From: Symbiodinium natans
Taxonomy: Eukaryota > Sar > Dinophyceae > Suessiales > Symbiodiniaceae
Assembly: GCA_905221605.1 (NCBI GenBank)
Contig: CAJNDS010000247.1
Span: forward strand, 92,501-140,637
DNA: 48,137 nt
Reading direction: 5' to 3'
The position numbers and the translations under genes are program-made. The notes under the pieces were generated by a model. It did no database searches. It worked only from the letters and a program-made list of their open reading frames with translations, and had not been told where the DNA came from. Within the stretch, counting starts at the first letter, position 1; the number at the start of each line of letters is the position of its first letter. This document shows positions 1-11,530 of the stretch, in pieces.

Positions 1-3000
1 GCAATGCGCGCCTCGGCAAAAAGCTCCGAAGCATGTGGCCGCATTGAATACACATACAACGTTGCCCAGGTCGTTTACACGTCGCAGGTGCTGCAGAACG
101 GTTTCCAGTGTCTGGCTTGTCTTGCGCGTTCAGTTAGGGGCACCTAATTTTGCGCCGAAAGCCAAGGTGCAGCAAAGGAAAATCGCAAAAGCGTAAGCTT
201 TTGGCGAGCGCTGTCTGCCCGAGCTATGGTGGTCGCTCCCACAATGCAGCCTGGAGTCCGGGGCCCAGCTGGGGAATGACGTCGTGGACATTCACTGCTG
301 CTAAGGTCCAGAAATGTCCGGAATCCACACCCTATAGAATCTTAGAAGCTGCGACAGCTGTTCCAAGGACATGTCGATGGTCCTAGCTTCCTTCGCCCGG
401 CTGCGGCTAAGAGACCGAGAGATGATGCTTCGCATCGCTGAGTCCACTCCGGCGATCCTGGGGCAGTTTGCGGCAGTTGACATCACGAACTTTGGCCTGC
501 AGAGTTGTTGTGCTTTTTTGCAGCACTTTAGAGCCTTTTGCCTTTTCAATATTCTGTTGGCTCTGCGCGGCTATGATGGGAGAATGCGTGCTTCGTTAAT
601 CTCGAATGGCACAAGGCACGAGAGCCTCTTCGGGGCTCTCTTCGAGGGGATTCTAGTCTATTTGGGGTATAAAAGGGGGAACCCAATTTTGGGAAATACC
701 CATATACTCCAGCTTCAGGTACTTCCTTGCTGCCTTTGCTCGCCTGGACGTGGAGCACAGGCTCGTGTTCAACCTGTTTGCACGAGAGATCGCAAGGCCG
801 GGTTTCGCAATCCACTTCGGTCATACATGGTGATGCCGTTTGCAGTCAATTGCAGTGAAGTTTTCATACGCTTTCCATAAGATGTTGAGCCCTCATGAGC
901 TTGGTCAACAAGGGCGATTGATAGAAAGTGCGCATGCAACCATTAGATTGGTAGTGCGCAGCCGCGCAGGCGTGCAGACGCCATTATTGACAAAAATATC
1001 TGATCCTAAACCCCGACGCGGCTTTTCAACGCTCCACAGGGCTCTGGGATTTGAGAAAACATTGGAGCATCTGAGTCTTTGACTGTCTGCCAGTGACCTT
1101 TCACATTGCGCCGCATTCACACGCTCCCTTCCCGGACTGCATGGTTTGCAGCGCAGTTGCTACGGGTTCGCCTTCAGCAGACAGCCGTCTTGAATGGAGC
1201 ATGGGGAATGCGCACAGGAAGCTGCACGACTTTGATGCTGCTCAACTTGGCGAGCTGGCTGCCTGTCAGCATTCATTGGCGATGCCAGTTCTTTGGAGCC
1301 CCACGAAGCTTGCGACCTGATAGCTGCCCAGAGGTCTACGCGTATGCACGCCTCAATTTTCATCACGACCTGCTTCTGGATGTGCTCAAGAAGAGGATTA
1401 CTGAAGCCTGAGCCCCGGTGCTGCGCTCCTAACGGGTTCAAGGATGAACAACTGACTCGCTTGGCTCATTTGGCCCAGGTGGTTAAAGCCATGAAGCCGT
1501 GGCACCTGGCCATGGTTGTGAATGGCTTCGCACGATTGGGGGCGAGATGCTTGACAGCGACTATTCTCGCTCCAACCGTTTTGTTTTTGTGAGCTCCGGG
1601 CAAACCTTGGGATGGGCGTGGAGCATGACCCAGCGTCAGCCAGTAACTTGAGGCGACGAGAGATTTTTCACAATTCTGGCGGCAGAGATTGCAAGGAAGA
1701 TCTCCCAGTTTGAGAGCAAGCCGTGCCCTGGCTTGTCCTCATTTGAGCATTAAGAAATATAATGAGAACTTTGTCTGCATGTTTCATGCCCTGGGCAGTG
1801 CTCGAGTCTGAGCTTGGCTTGCGAATTGCAACTGCTGATGTTGCTGATTGCTGCCCAAGGCTTGCGCTGGTGGCAAACGCGTATGCAAAACTTGGCGTCC
1901 GAAATCGTGCCTCAGTTGTGGAAAATGGGTCCGCAATGAACATCTTCTGCGGCTGTACGTTTAGTGTATACAGTGGATTGTTGTAAGCTATGATTGTATG
2001 CGTGCCCTGCCATCCAAGCAAGCGGAGGTTTTCTTTTGGAGCTGTTGGGGGACGAGGCTTTTCGCCGGCGAGGCGAACTAGCTCCACAAGCTGTTGCTCT
2101 CGTCCTGAATGCCCACGCGCGCCTTCAGATGTCAAACCCAGTGCTCTTTGAGACTGGGCGAAGAAGCTGGATTGGACCCCACCATGATCCCCCGTGCTTT
2201 GTTTCTACATTGCAGATCACATCACCTCAGACATCCTCAGACATCGCCCACTGCGACATTTGCTGCATATGTGCAAAGTAGCGAAGCATCCACAACTAAT
2301 CGCAACTTGCAAGAAAGCAAATTCAGAGAGGTATCTCTTTGGGGATGCCGTGGGGGGGGGGGGGGAAAGTCCATAACTCGTCACCAGTTTGGGCTTTGTT
2401 TCGCAGCTAAGCGGTCCAGGCGTGTTCGTCAAGCCGAGTTGGATTTCAGACACGATGGTGGTGAGGTGAGTCGACACCTCACCTTGTCATTGATCAAGAC
2501 TTGAGGGAGGGCATGTGGCATTTGACAGAAGCCGCGAATGCTCGCGAAAGAGCTTGGGCGTGCTCCTATAAGATTGATGCAGAGCTTGCAGGGAATGTTT
2601 GCAACTGAAGCTGAGGATTACTTTGTGCAGGAAGTGCCTCGGCGCATTCGATCCCACAACCTGCAATCGCTGTGCATGGTCGCCAGCGCTTATGCCAGAC
2701 TACGTCGAGGAGATGAGGCACTCTTCGAACCTCGGCCTACCTCGAGGAGTGGCATCCTGTATACATGCAAAGTTCAAGAAACAATGCTACGTGAGTACGC
2801 CAGCTGCCCTGCAATGCACAATATAGACACCATCTGAGACGAAGATTGGAGATTATGCTTGTGCAAATGCCTCACAGCTGCTGGTCAAAGCGCTTGCTGT
2901 CTATCATGCTGCATCAAAGATTTGTGACATGTAAGCGACTGCAGTGTTTCAAGTGGTCCAGTGCATCAAGGTTGTACCCGCGGGCCCTTGCCACGCTTCT

Positions 3001-3345
3001 GTACTCGTTTTCAGAAGTTGAAATACGGCATGGCTGCTCGCTTGCATATACTCTACTCAGTACTCTTCTGCTGCGCAGTGCATGTTCACATTCCCTGTCA
3101 GCTAAGGCATGCTTTTCTTCAATGCCCCAGAACACGTCGAAATGTATTGCCAAAGCTATACTACTGATGAGCTGTGCATGGTTCATCTCTGAGCTGATGC
3201 AATGCACAAGCACCATGAAGGCTTCACCAGCAACTCTGCGCACGGCAAGCTTGCAAGCATGCCTGGCGAGGTCGGCCGCGCATACGGGCGCTTCCAGATG
3301 GCTCACACACGTCTTTTCGAAAGCATCAGCTCCGCTCTTCTTGGC
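1..3345 (+). CDS. Split gene for helical-repeat protein, organelle RNA-binding type (partial)
   Basis: Short open segments in changing frames each carry the same helical signature, a V/L-rich run then A-(Y/F/H)-A-(R/K)-L plus a charged stretch. It is seen as NARLG (3-17), FARLRL (from 392), YARLNF (1343), FARLGA (1527), YAKLGV (1882), HARLQM (2113), LYSFSEV (2999), YARLRR (2691) and YGRFQM (3283). Each lies on its own open segment of about 100-200 bases, so exons appear to carry about one repeat each. This pattern is known from heptatricopeptide/octotricopeptide and FASTK-like repeat proteins, abundant in dinoflagellates and apicomplexans and acting on RNA in mitochondria or plastids. No RAP domain or targeting peptide is visible. 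The gene begins before the window; it may continue into the similar exons at 6.2-7.3 kb or be a neighbouring paralogue. The family is inferred from the repeat pattern only; exon ends are approximate. Confidence 0.5.
640..706 (+). repeat. Truncated copy of dispersed foldback element
   Basis: The stretch GGATTCTAGTCTATTTGG followed by a G-rich arm and GGGAAATACCCATA matches, with the same order and spacing, the element at 46974-47077. The left inverted arm seen in that copy is absent here, so this copy is truncated. It lies between exons of the repeat-protein gene, probably in an intron. Confidence 0.6.
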
Positions 3346-3419
3346 CGCGTCCTCGCAATCTCCGAGGCGCGCTCATCCGGTCGGCATCTGCCGTAGTGTT
3401 CGGGTGCGCCAACAGTGAC

Positions 3420-5690
3420 GGACAAGCACAAAAGCTGGGGGTGTAACAGTGGATGCTTATGTAGAAGTCGAGATGGTAAAACCGCTGCAATGCTGTAACC
3501 ACGCGCCAGTTGTGTGGCCGTCCCCCACGTGGTCCTGGTTGTGGTTAAAAAAAACAATTGAGTCTCAGCATTGCGGTTGGTTACGACTCCAGTGAAGTCA
3601 TTCGGCGCCATCCACATTCACAGGAGCTAGTTTCACTAACTGCAACCGGCAGAAGCCAACGTCACGCAACCGTGCACCGAGAATGTTCTGCAGCTTGGCC
3701 ACGTTATCCTTGGCTGCTCCAAGTGCACGTGTTTCGCAACGGTGGCTTCGCCCAACGAAGCCCCTCAGGCCAGCCCAAGCAACCCATCACACCAAGGCGG
3801 CAGGCTTGGACAGCTAAGTTGCGCGATTGCCTCTGTTTTTGGGGCATTGCTGCAGGGGATCTTCAAGGCATTTTGAGGGTGTAGGACGTCAAGGATATTG
3901 GGCTCATGGGGCTTATAACGTTTAAGGTTTGAGCTCGAGGCAATGTGTCCGAAAAGCCAACTGGCCCCACCACCCAGTCCTTGCAAAACTAAAAAAGAGC
4001 ATCGCCCTAATTCAGGCCTCTGCTTAGTTCGAGAATGCTACAAAATCATACGCCCACAAATGCTTTGCCGCGAATTCCGACAGTCCCTTTGGCTGTCCCC
4101 GGCAAGCGCATACCATTTACTGGACCAGAACAGGACAGGACCCATCTGGCACAAACTTTACGTGCTTGAGTCTGTTTGAGTTTTATTGCACCAGAAAGCG
4201 ATAGTGTAGAAATCAGAAGCGGGTGTTTTAAGGGACCCAAGTGTGAACGCTGAGATGAAATCGGTCTTACATCAACGGCAACACGACTAATTCAGTGGAC
4301 GAATCTGAGCCCCGACGCGAGCCGCGACGGACTAGTGCTACCGGTTCTTGCGCAGGACGCGAATACAACTCACGCATTGCTTTGTGGTTGGCCGGATGCT
4401 TTGGCGAGCGCTAATTTTCTTTTGGCATGATGTAGACTGGGCAAAGGTACATGTCTCTCTGCGAATAATTACACTCATGTCTGGGCACGTGCACATCTAC
4501 CTGTTTGGGTACGACGCATGCGATGCACACAAAAGAATATTTCTCCGCGTACATCAATATGTTTGTTCGCGTATCTCCGAGCACGTGTATATGGCCCCTC
4601 CAAAACCTCAACCCCCACCCCAGTCTCCCCTCGCCCCATCTCAGAACATAATATTTGAACAACTTATACGCAATGATCGCAGCTGCAATGTATTGGCGTA
4701 TCGCACATGAGTGGGCTATACTTTGTAAAAAGACCCTTAGCTGGCTGAGATATCACGGTGTGACCTTTGTTAAGGACGTTGAAACCAAAAATAGTTTCTG
4801 GATTCGGCCGCGCCATCCGGAAAGCAGAGTAATGTCACTCACACGTGCTTGCGATGTGCGTGGACTCGCGCAAGATACTGGGAAGCAAGCAATTTCGGTC
4901 GCGGTGCAATTAAGAGGGGTGCAGCAGCAGCAACAACAACAACAGCAACAAGAACAACATGATTCTTGAGTACCGCAGCTTCTGCCGTGTTTTGCCTATA
5001 TGTCAGTGCACACACAACCACACAGTGACACATGCTGAGGTGCACTTGCATGTTCGCGCTGTCTTCTGTGGATACGGAAAGGCTTACATACAGGCTCACC
5101 TGCATGTGTTCGCACACACATGTGCTCGGACGCACAGTCATGCATGTGACGCAAGCACAAGCGTATGTGGACACATAGGGCTGCGCGTGGACAAAATGTC
5201 GCGCGCCGAAAGCTCCATATACATACGGGTGTGCACGCAGACGCGCACGCGCACACATGAGTGTGCCATGCGCCACTGAAAACAAAAAAGTCAGAAAGAA
5301 AAAAAACAACCAAAAAGGCCGGGCCCGGGAGTATTAGTGGCCGTCTTTTTTCGCTTGTCCAGAACTTGTCCGTTTTGACAGCGACAGGCTTTGCAGCTCA
5401 ACTGGTTCCGAGACAGCAGAACCCTCCAGCCCAAAACCGAAGCCCCGAAATATCCGGAAAAAAAACACAAACGAGAACAACAACGGACACATTGGGGACT
5501 ACAGTAGCATCCGGGCCCTGCAGTGCCCATGTGCTCTCGGTTCTGAACCGCCATAGTCTCCGGCTGCTCCATGTAACTTGAACCGCTCAGCTTCTTGGGA
5601 TCGAATGGGTTGGCTTGGGTGAATCCGTTCAAAAAGGCATTAGCCGGTTGGTCCTTTTGTTCGAGACGGTGACATCGTGCTGCTAGGACA
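3420..5690. other. Stretch without a supported gene
   Basis: Open frames occur on both strands but none has repeat signatures, splice context or protein-like composition strong enough to call. The stretch holds a CAG/CAA run (4921-4955) and a degenerate CA/GT-rich part (about 5005-5260). It could be a long intron or an intergenic spacer. Confidence 0.4.
4921..4955 (+). repeat. CAG/CAA microsatellite
   Basis: A run of CAG and CAA triplets would code about ten glutamines in the open frame 4655-4969. No splice or homology evidence shows that this frame is translated. Confidence 0.7.
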
Positions 5691-5725
5691 GCGCTTTGCC
5701 AAACCGACTTGCAAGCGATGGACCT

Positions 5726-5920
5726 ATGGATCTCGAGGACACATTGCGCATGTTCCGATGGGGGGCGAATCTGAGTTACGGTACGGTGCTGGGCTTGTGT
5801 TGTCTTGCTGTACTAGTAGGGACTGCTCGTGAAAACCAGGTGCGACTAGCAATCCCTCTCAGCAGTTTCCAAATGAGTGCCCGAAGTACCCCATTTCATA
5901 GATATGAAACGCTACAGTAG
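5726..5920 (+). CDS. Candidate exon with one membrane segment, unknown protein
   Basis: From the ATG at 5726 the frame reads MDLEDTLRMFRWGANLSYG and then a hydrophobic stretch (TVLGLCCLAVLVG) that would make one transmembrane helix or signal anchor. The exon probably ends near 5840, where a weak donor (GTGCGA) follows; the rest of the open frame to 5920 looks less protein-like. I recognise no family. It lies between the two groups of repeat-protein exons, so it could be the start of a separate gene. Confidence 0.33.
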   Translation: MDLEDTLRMFRWGANLSYGTVLGLCCLAVLVGTARENQVRLAIPLSSFQMSARSTPFHRYETLQ

Positions 5921-6239
5921 CCACCCGTGTCACCGATCGGCTTTAAGTCTCATCAAATCTGTAGCATGACAGACATTGTTCAAGGTGGTTGTAAGTGTAA
6001 GGCCCGCAGGTATCATGGCCTGAGAGACCCCGTATCCGGTTGGTGATTTGTGTGGTCCAGCGTTATTGGACGACTACTGTCTATTGAGCCCATTCAGCGC
6101 GTGCCTACATCATACTGTGCATGTCATATTGCTCCTTGGGTTTTCAGTCCCCTCCAAGTTCCCCCTCTGCTCTTGACAACCTTCACGCTCTTCACCCGTG
6201 CTGGACACAACATGATAGATTGCGGCCTGGAGTAGCGAG

Positions 6240-7330
6240 TAGACAACTTGAGATTGTGAGGGCAGATGGAGCTCCAGGACACCCCCTAGACAGTGCACCG
6301 GTAAGGCGACCGCCACTGGGAGGGGTGAAGTCCCGCCGTCGCCCCCAAAGCATTGCGCTGTGGCTGATGGCTGCAAGGATACAGACACACAAGCTCCTGT
6401 GCCCCGAATAAGTTCACTGGTTGGGCTTCTCGAGGCCAGGCTGGCCATGCATGCCATGCTTCTTGTCAGGCGTCTCCAGGAGCATCTTTGATCACCCAGC
6501 AAACTGCTGTTTGCCAGCTGTTCGAAAGGCCTATGCCCGCCTGACCATCTACCATGCCCAGACCACCGAACTGCTTTGTGATGCGGTGGTGTGTCGCGAG
6601 AAGGACTTGGCTCCACCATTGATCATCCAGGAATCCTGGCTCACAGCTTGGCACCATTTTGAATATTTTGAGTTGTTGAGGCTGGGCCTTCTAGTTTTTC
6701 TTTTTTGTGATTCTCAGGCAGCCCATGCTTGCGCAGCGCTGGCATATGCACATCCTGGCATCATCAGGCGACTGCTGTGAGTGCCTTTGGAGGAAGCACG
6801 GCGTGACTTCCGCTGACGTATTGTCGCCTGTGTCACAGCTGGCTGAAGGCTGGCCACAGCTTGCATGGCAGAGTCCGGCGAGCAGCTCTCCGAAGAGGTT
6901 TGATGGCTGCACTAGGCGCTCAGCTTTTTCGAAGCCGCTGGAGGCTCGCACGGAACAGTCTGAAGTCCATCTCAGGACTTCGATCTCCTTGGGCGCGCGC
7001 TGGAAGATCTTGGCGTGCTGGGTGAGGACAGCCGCCTCATGCTGGCCAACTCCTCAGCTAGCTGCGTCAACCATTCCGAAGTGCTGAACTGCGCAAGTTT
7101 CTCTGACAGTTTCAGCGTGCAGCCAAGGAAAACAGCCAACCGGATATCACTGCCGCAACTGTCGCAAAACGGTCAGACAGTTCTCGTGGGTCACGGCAGC
7201 TAATTAGACCAAGATTCTGCTGTATATTCTCCATGCTCTTTTCACAGCTTGCAGCAATTCGAAACATAGACATCAGAGTCACCAGAATCTGGCCACTTTG
7301 GAGGATGGTGGCAGTCCCTTGGTGGCACAG
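6240..7330 (+). CDS. Helical-repeat protein exons, second group (HPR/OPR-like)
   Basis: Four or more exon-like segments follow each other. The first (about 6240-6300) ends EIVRADGAPGHPLDSAP at a GTAAGG donor (6301). The second (about 6518-6640) carries AVRKAYARL, the repeat signature. The third is well bounded: a pyrimidine tract and CAG end at 6717, the exon runs 6718-6776 (AAHACAALAYAHPGIIRRL) and a perfect GTGAGT donor follows at 6777. The fourth starts after CTCAG at 6976 and reads DFDLLGRALEDLGVLGEDSR with mostly G/C third positions. A further segment near 7270-7360 (NLATLEDGGSPLVAQLVQAS) may follow. The repeats match those at 1-3345, so this is the 3' part of that gene or a tandem relative. 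Family membership is inferred from the repeats. Confidence 0.5.
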
Positions 7331-7369
7331 CTGGTGCAAGCCTCAGCTGGCACATGCAACCTGAATTCA

Positions 7370-7484
7370 AATGTGGGTTTACGATATTAGGGGTACCTTA
7401 TTGGGGTCCTGATGATGCGTGGATCCTACTGTTTGGGGGTCTATAGTATGAGGGGTCCCTTATTTTTTCGTAAACCCCCAAATG
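7370..7484. repeat. Short foldback (MITE-like) element
   Basis: GGGTTTACGA near 7376-7385 recurs inverted as TCGTAAACCC near 7469-7478, and the similarity continues imperfectly inward (AGGGGTACC against GGGTCCCTT). An inverted-repeat element of about 115 bp with degenerate arms fits best. Confidence 0.45.
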
Positions 7485-7967
7485 ATCGCTGCCTCTGCCG
7501 GCGCAGTGTGGTGGGGCCAATGAACTTGGCTCAAGTGGTTGTGTTTGTCAGTGTTGTTGTTCACGAGTTTGTGGTTATAGGGCTGTGCGCGGCTAGTACA
7601 AGCAGGACTACTTGCTTTAGGGATACAGATGTAGCTGAATCAAACCGTTCGAAAAGGCCATTGACACCAACTCAACACATGCGGTCCTTGTCCGTGCTGT
7701 AAGGTAAGGGTTGAAGCCACACCTCCATGTTCTGACATTGCGCCTCGCGATGGGCGCGCATTGCGGACGCTTCATTCAGGCATGCAAACATCTCCGCACA
7801 ATCCAGTTCCGTGCGGGGACTCACTTCGGAGGGCGCACGTGTGAGCTGCCCCTTGTCGTCACATCTGCAAGAGAGCTTCATAGTTCAATCGGGTACTGGG
7901 TACTGTTGCCCATCATCAGTAATTAACTCCCCAAACACGTTTATCACAGTGCAGCGTCCATACGACT

Positions 7968-10363
7968 GAGGTGGGACAAAGCAGATAAGGTTGTGCTGAC
8001 AATTTTTGCTGGCACTTGGAACATGGGAAATGCACAGCCTCCGGATGATCTGCGGGAGACTTTGTGCAGTTTGAATTTATCTTTTGATTACCTTACGGTA
8101 AGTTGATGACAGCGCGCAGGTGCTATACTAGCTCCCGAATGCACTTGATGCTGTATATGCAAAAGCATTGTAAATAAATTATAACATATCTATATATGTA
8201 TATATATATATATATATATGTGAATGTCCTGTGAGGACTGGTTGCAGCCTGGCTATGACATATACTTGATCGGAGTGCAGGAATGCAACTATCACCCACG
8301 ACCGTGGCTGGACACTTGCGCAAGAGATTGGCGTGCAACTGTGGAGGAAAACTTGCCAGGTTTAGTACAGGTTTGCAAGCACGAGATGGGCCACTGCCAG
8401 ATCCTCTGCTATGCCACCGACAAAGTCAGCCGATCAATTCACAACGTGGCAGCAAGTCATGAGGAAACAGGACTCGGCGGCTTCCTTGCCAACAAGGGCG
8501 GGCTAGCGCTGTCATTCTGGATCGGGGATACAAGCATCTGTTTCGTCTGCTCGCATCTGGCAGCCCATCAACGCAACATCGATCGTCGCAACAGTGACAC
8601 GGCGCACATCATCGAAGGCATTTGCCTGACAAAAGACCAGCTCAGGCCACTCACGCATCAGTTTCTTGCAAAGCAATAGTAACGAAGTGCTTGCCGACCA
8701 GATTATAGAATTTGCTGCAGCATGCCTTGCCGACACCTGAGGTTTACGCATGTGTTCTGGGTCGGTTGCTTGGCAGCAGTGCTTCACAAGATTGCGTTTC
8801 CTTACATCTTGTCCTTTGCTTTCCTTGCATTTTACATGAGCGGCTCCGACCTACAAGACTTCTGCCTCTCATGTTGCGCTAGCTAAGGGGATCTGAACTA
8901 CCGCATTGACCTGGATCGAGAGGCCACACTCAATTGACAGCGCCGCGCAGCCACATGAAGCCGGCATGTAGGATTATGTCAGATGCTGCTTGCTTTGATC
9001 TTTGCAAGGCTTGCGAGGAGTTGATCTGCGAGCATGCCTGGGAAAAGCTACGGGAACACGATCAGCTGTTGAAGGCAAGGAGTCCGGGTTTGCACAGAAG
9101 GAGGCACCTGTAGCACATGGTCGGACTTCATACATTCTGCTGACACACATCGGCCTCTGCATGTAGGATGCTTGGGGCTTAGGGCTTCTGGATGCTTCTG
9201 GCCTCTAAGGGTCTGAGGGCTATCAGCGGCTATCAGAGCTTGCCAGGTGCAGCAAGAGGAAAAAGCCTTCTGGACATTCCAAGAAGGCTTGATGACAGCT
9301 GCAAGCTGCAAGCTAGATGCTTTGCCATGGCATGCTTGCCATCCACAGTCTTTGCCGACAGGTCCTCTGAACTTTGCGCCGACATACCAGCACATTCCAG
9401 GCACGCGCGACCCGCTTTAGACCCGCACAAACCTTACAGTTTATTACACGCCTTGCCTTGAAGACTTGAAGGTATGGGGCCTGATCCTGAGACAGGCCTA
9501 CGCCCATATGATCCCAAGAAGGGTCGGGTGCCTTCATGGACAGATCGTGTATTATGGCAGTCGTTTCCTGATGTGGAGACTCGGTCAGCAAAATCAAAAG
9601 CGCTGTGAGCGGTAGCGGCGTTTGTAATTCCCTGCGATCTCAGGATGTCACACAGCTACCAGGCTCTTACACCAGTTCTCCTACGTTATGCACCAGTGAC
9701 CACTCGCCCGTCAGTGCGGTGTTTCAATTGCCCCTGAACAAGCCCTTCCGCATCCAAGAAACCGCTGGCTTCCTGTACATTCAGATTCAGAATCTGCGAG
9801 CGACAGGGCTTCCTCCTGGCGACCATCATGTCTCCTTCTGGGGGCAGTACTGTGAAGGAACCAAGCACACCACAAATGCAACGAGCAAGGATGGTTGTGC
9901 CCAGTTCAGTAGGGTCACGCTTCGGACCAGGCCAGGCGTTTGCAGCTCTAAGTGGGTGCAAACACGCCACTTGCTAGTTGCCATCTACAAAGTGGATGAT
10001 GCCCTGGAAAGCGCTCACATGAAGTCACACCCAGTGTCCACGCTCATGGCGATGACCGGGTTGGTGGAAGGTTTCGAGGAGCCGGATGGTTACGGCGTCG
10101 TGAGCTTACGCGGCGCGGGAGCTGGCAAAAGCTTCACTGCTGCTCTAAGCAACAGCTGGGGCTACCATGTGGGGAGCTTGCATGGCGAGGTCAAGATTAG
10201 TACTTTTCCCACCGTAGAGTCCCGCTCGGACTTCGAGATTGCCAACGTTCTTCCGAAGACTCCAACGTGGGAGACACCGTCAAATGTGAACGCAAGGCTA
10301 GAAGACTCTGGAGAGCAATTGTCCGGCTGCTGCTTGAATGTCAAGACAATGCGATTCATGTGA
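7968..10363 (+). CDS. Inositol polyphosphate 5-phosphatase (IPPc plus C2-like, SHIP-like)
   Basis: Predicted to remove the 5-phosphate from phosphoinositides or soluble inositol phosphates in a Mg-dependent reaction at membranes. Exons by eye: ~7968-8097 (FAGTWNMGN; GTAAGT donor at 8098), 8236-~8616 (DIYLIGVQEC, FLANKGGLALSF, CSHLAAHQ), ~8742-8764 (HVFWVG), 8888-~8930 (GDLNYRID), ~9007-9074 (AWEKLREHDQLLK), 9253-9286 (AFWTFQEG), 9362-9406 (PLNFAPTYQHIPGT), 9496-~9572 (YDPKKGRVPSWTDRVLW), 9644-10363 (TSDHSPV, then about 220 residues to TGA). The metal and catalytic motifs GDLNYR, PSWTDR and SDH are all intact. After the catalytic domain a C2-like region (FLYIQIQNL; GYGVVSLRG... GEVKI) resembles the order in animal SHIP phosphatases. 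Introns at 9075, 9287 and 9407 start with GC. The N-terminus before FAGTWNMGN was not located. Confidence 0.88.
8187..8222. repeat. TA microsatellite inside phosphatase intron
   Basis: An interrupted (TA)n run lies just before the acceptor at 8235 in the intron 8098-8235. Confidence 0.85.
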
Positions 10364-10439
10364 GGCATTCCTAAGCACTGCCTTTGCACAGTTTCTGCGC
10401 TTGTCACGTCCGGTGCGGTGTCTGCTCTATTGCAGCCCT

Positions 10440-11390
10440 GCAGCCCGTGAAGTTTGATTTCCTTTAAACACCTTTAAACCTTTGCGTAGTGATTGCTTCA
10501 AGACCGCGCCTGAGGCACTTCCCGGAATTTCGTGCATTCCAGTTTGGATCAGTTCCTTTGTAGGTCTGCGCTAGCTGGTGCTGACCTTTCTGTTCTTCGA
10601 ACGTGTGCAGCACCGCAATGGTACTTTCATGTGTATATTGGTAAAGCCATTTGCCCAGTCACATGCTGGCCTGGGTTGAGCAGCTCTCTTTAAGCAGAGG
10701 TTGCCACATCATAGGGGCAGGTTGCGAGTTCTACCGGAGAGGTCAGCAACGCTGACAGAGATCCAAGTCGTCGTTATCGAGAGAAGCCTTTTGGGCAGTC
10801 AATGCGTTACAGACCTTGCTCGTGGAACTCAAGTGCAGACAACTGCACGGCATCATTCGCTTGCAGGTGCTTTCTTGTTGGCGACCTGGAGCCACACCAT
10901 GCACTGATAGGATTTCAATATTACAAAAGTACGGCCTCTGTGTTTGAACGCTCCCTTGGGTCAGAGAACCAGATCTTGTCGGAGTTCTGTGCAGCAGTGC
11001 AAAGCACCCGCTGTACGCCACACTTGCTATGTTTTCATCACCAGGCAAAAACAATCACGGATGTTGTTGACAAGGTGAAGACTTTTTCCAGGGGTTTCCT
11101 TCACATCTCTTCGCAGGCTCTCTGCGGCTACAGTCCAAATCGCCCAAATCCACCTTCCAGTGACCAGAGAACATGTGTCCAGGTGGGTTCGGCGCCCTTC
11201 GATGAGGCAGAATGCAAGACATTTCACAACATCCCCTTTTTTCTCAGAGCTTCTGGCTTCCTTCGCAACATGGCAAAGATGCTGTGAAGAGAGGCCTCAG
11301 CTGCACGTCTCCGGGGCATTATGTTTGCAGCAGTAACAGCAGCAGCCATCAATGTCTCCCGCGCAGGCGCGGGGGCTGCTAACATGCTGC
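10440..11390. other. Post-phosphatase stretch, no recognised gene
   Basis: The stretch follows the phosphatase stop at 10363. Two overlapping + frames are open (about 10701-10907 and 10802-11287). The segment TLTEIQVVVIERSLLGSQCV near 10755 looks protein-like, but no domain or convincing splice pair is visible. It may hold exons of the gene that includes the C2-like fragment. Confidence 0.35.
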
Positions 11391-11395
11391 ATCAG

Positions 11396-11530
11396 AGGGT
11401 TACTTGTGATGTCAAGGTTCAAAAAGGTGGTGCAGGGGTTTGGATTATTAGATCCATATACTTGACTCTAACCCGGCTGGCTGCAAGAGACCTGGATGCA
11501 AAAGATCCATATATTGTAACAATAGAATCA
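11396..11530 (+). CDS. C2-like domain fragment exon
   Basis: The + frame reads VTCDVKVQKGGAGVW and then LTLTRLAARDLDAKDPYIVT. The second part resembles the C2 pattern L-x-x-A-R-x-L-x-x-(K/S)-D-P-Y-(V/I), in which the aspartates bind calcium and lipid. It is shorter than a normal C2 core (the usual G-K-S before DPY is missing), so it is either one exon of a split C2 domain or a decayed copy. It lies 1 kb downstream of the phosphatase, which already ends in its own C2-like region. Confidence 0.35.

Noticed and set aside
7532-7545. Second spliced-leader-like word TTGGCTCAAG
   Set aside because: Only ten bases match; such a match is expected by chance about once in ten windows of this size, and there is no tandem.
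9060-9110. Apparent one-base deletion in the phosphatase (KESGFAQKEAPV readable in a second frame)
   Set aside because: A GC-AG intron 9075-9252 joins HDQLLK to QEEKAFWTFQEG in frame, so no frameshift is needed.
10110-10140. P-loop look-alike RGAGAGKSF
   Set aside because: It does not satisfy [AG]-x4-G-K-[ST] and lies inside the C2-like region of the phosphatase.
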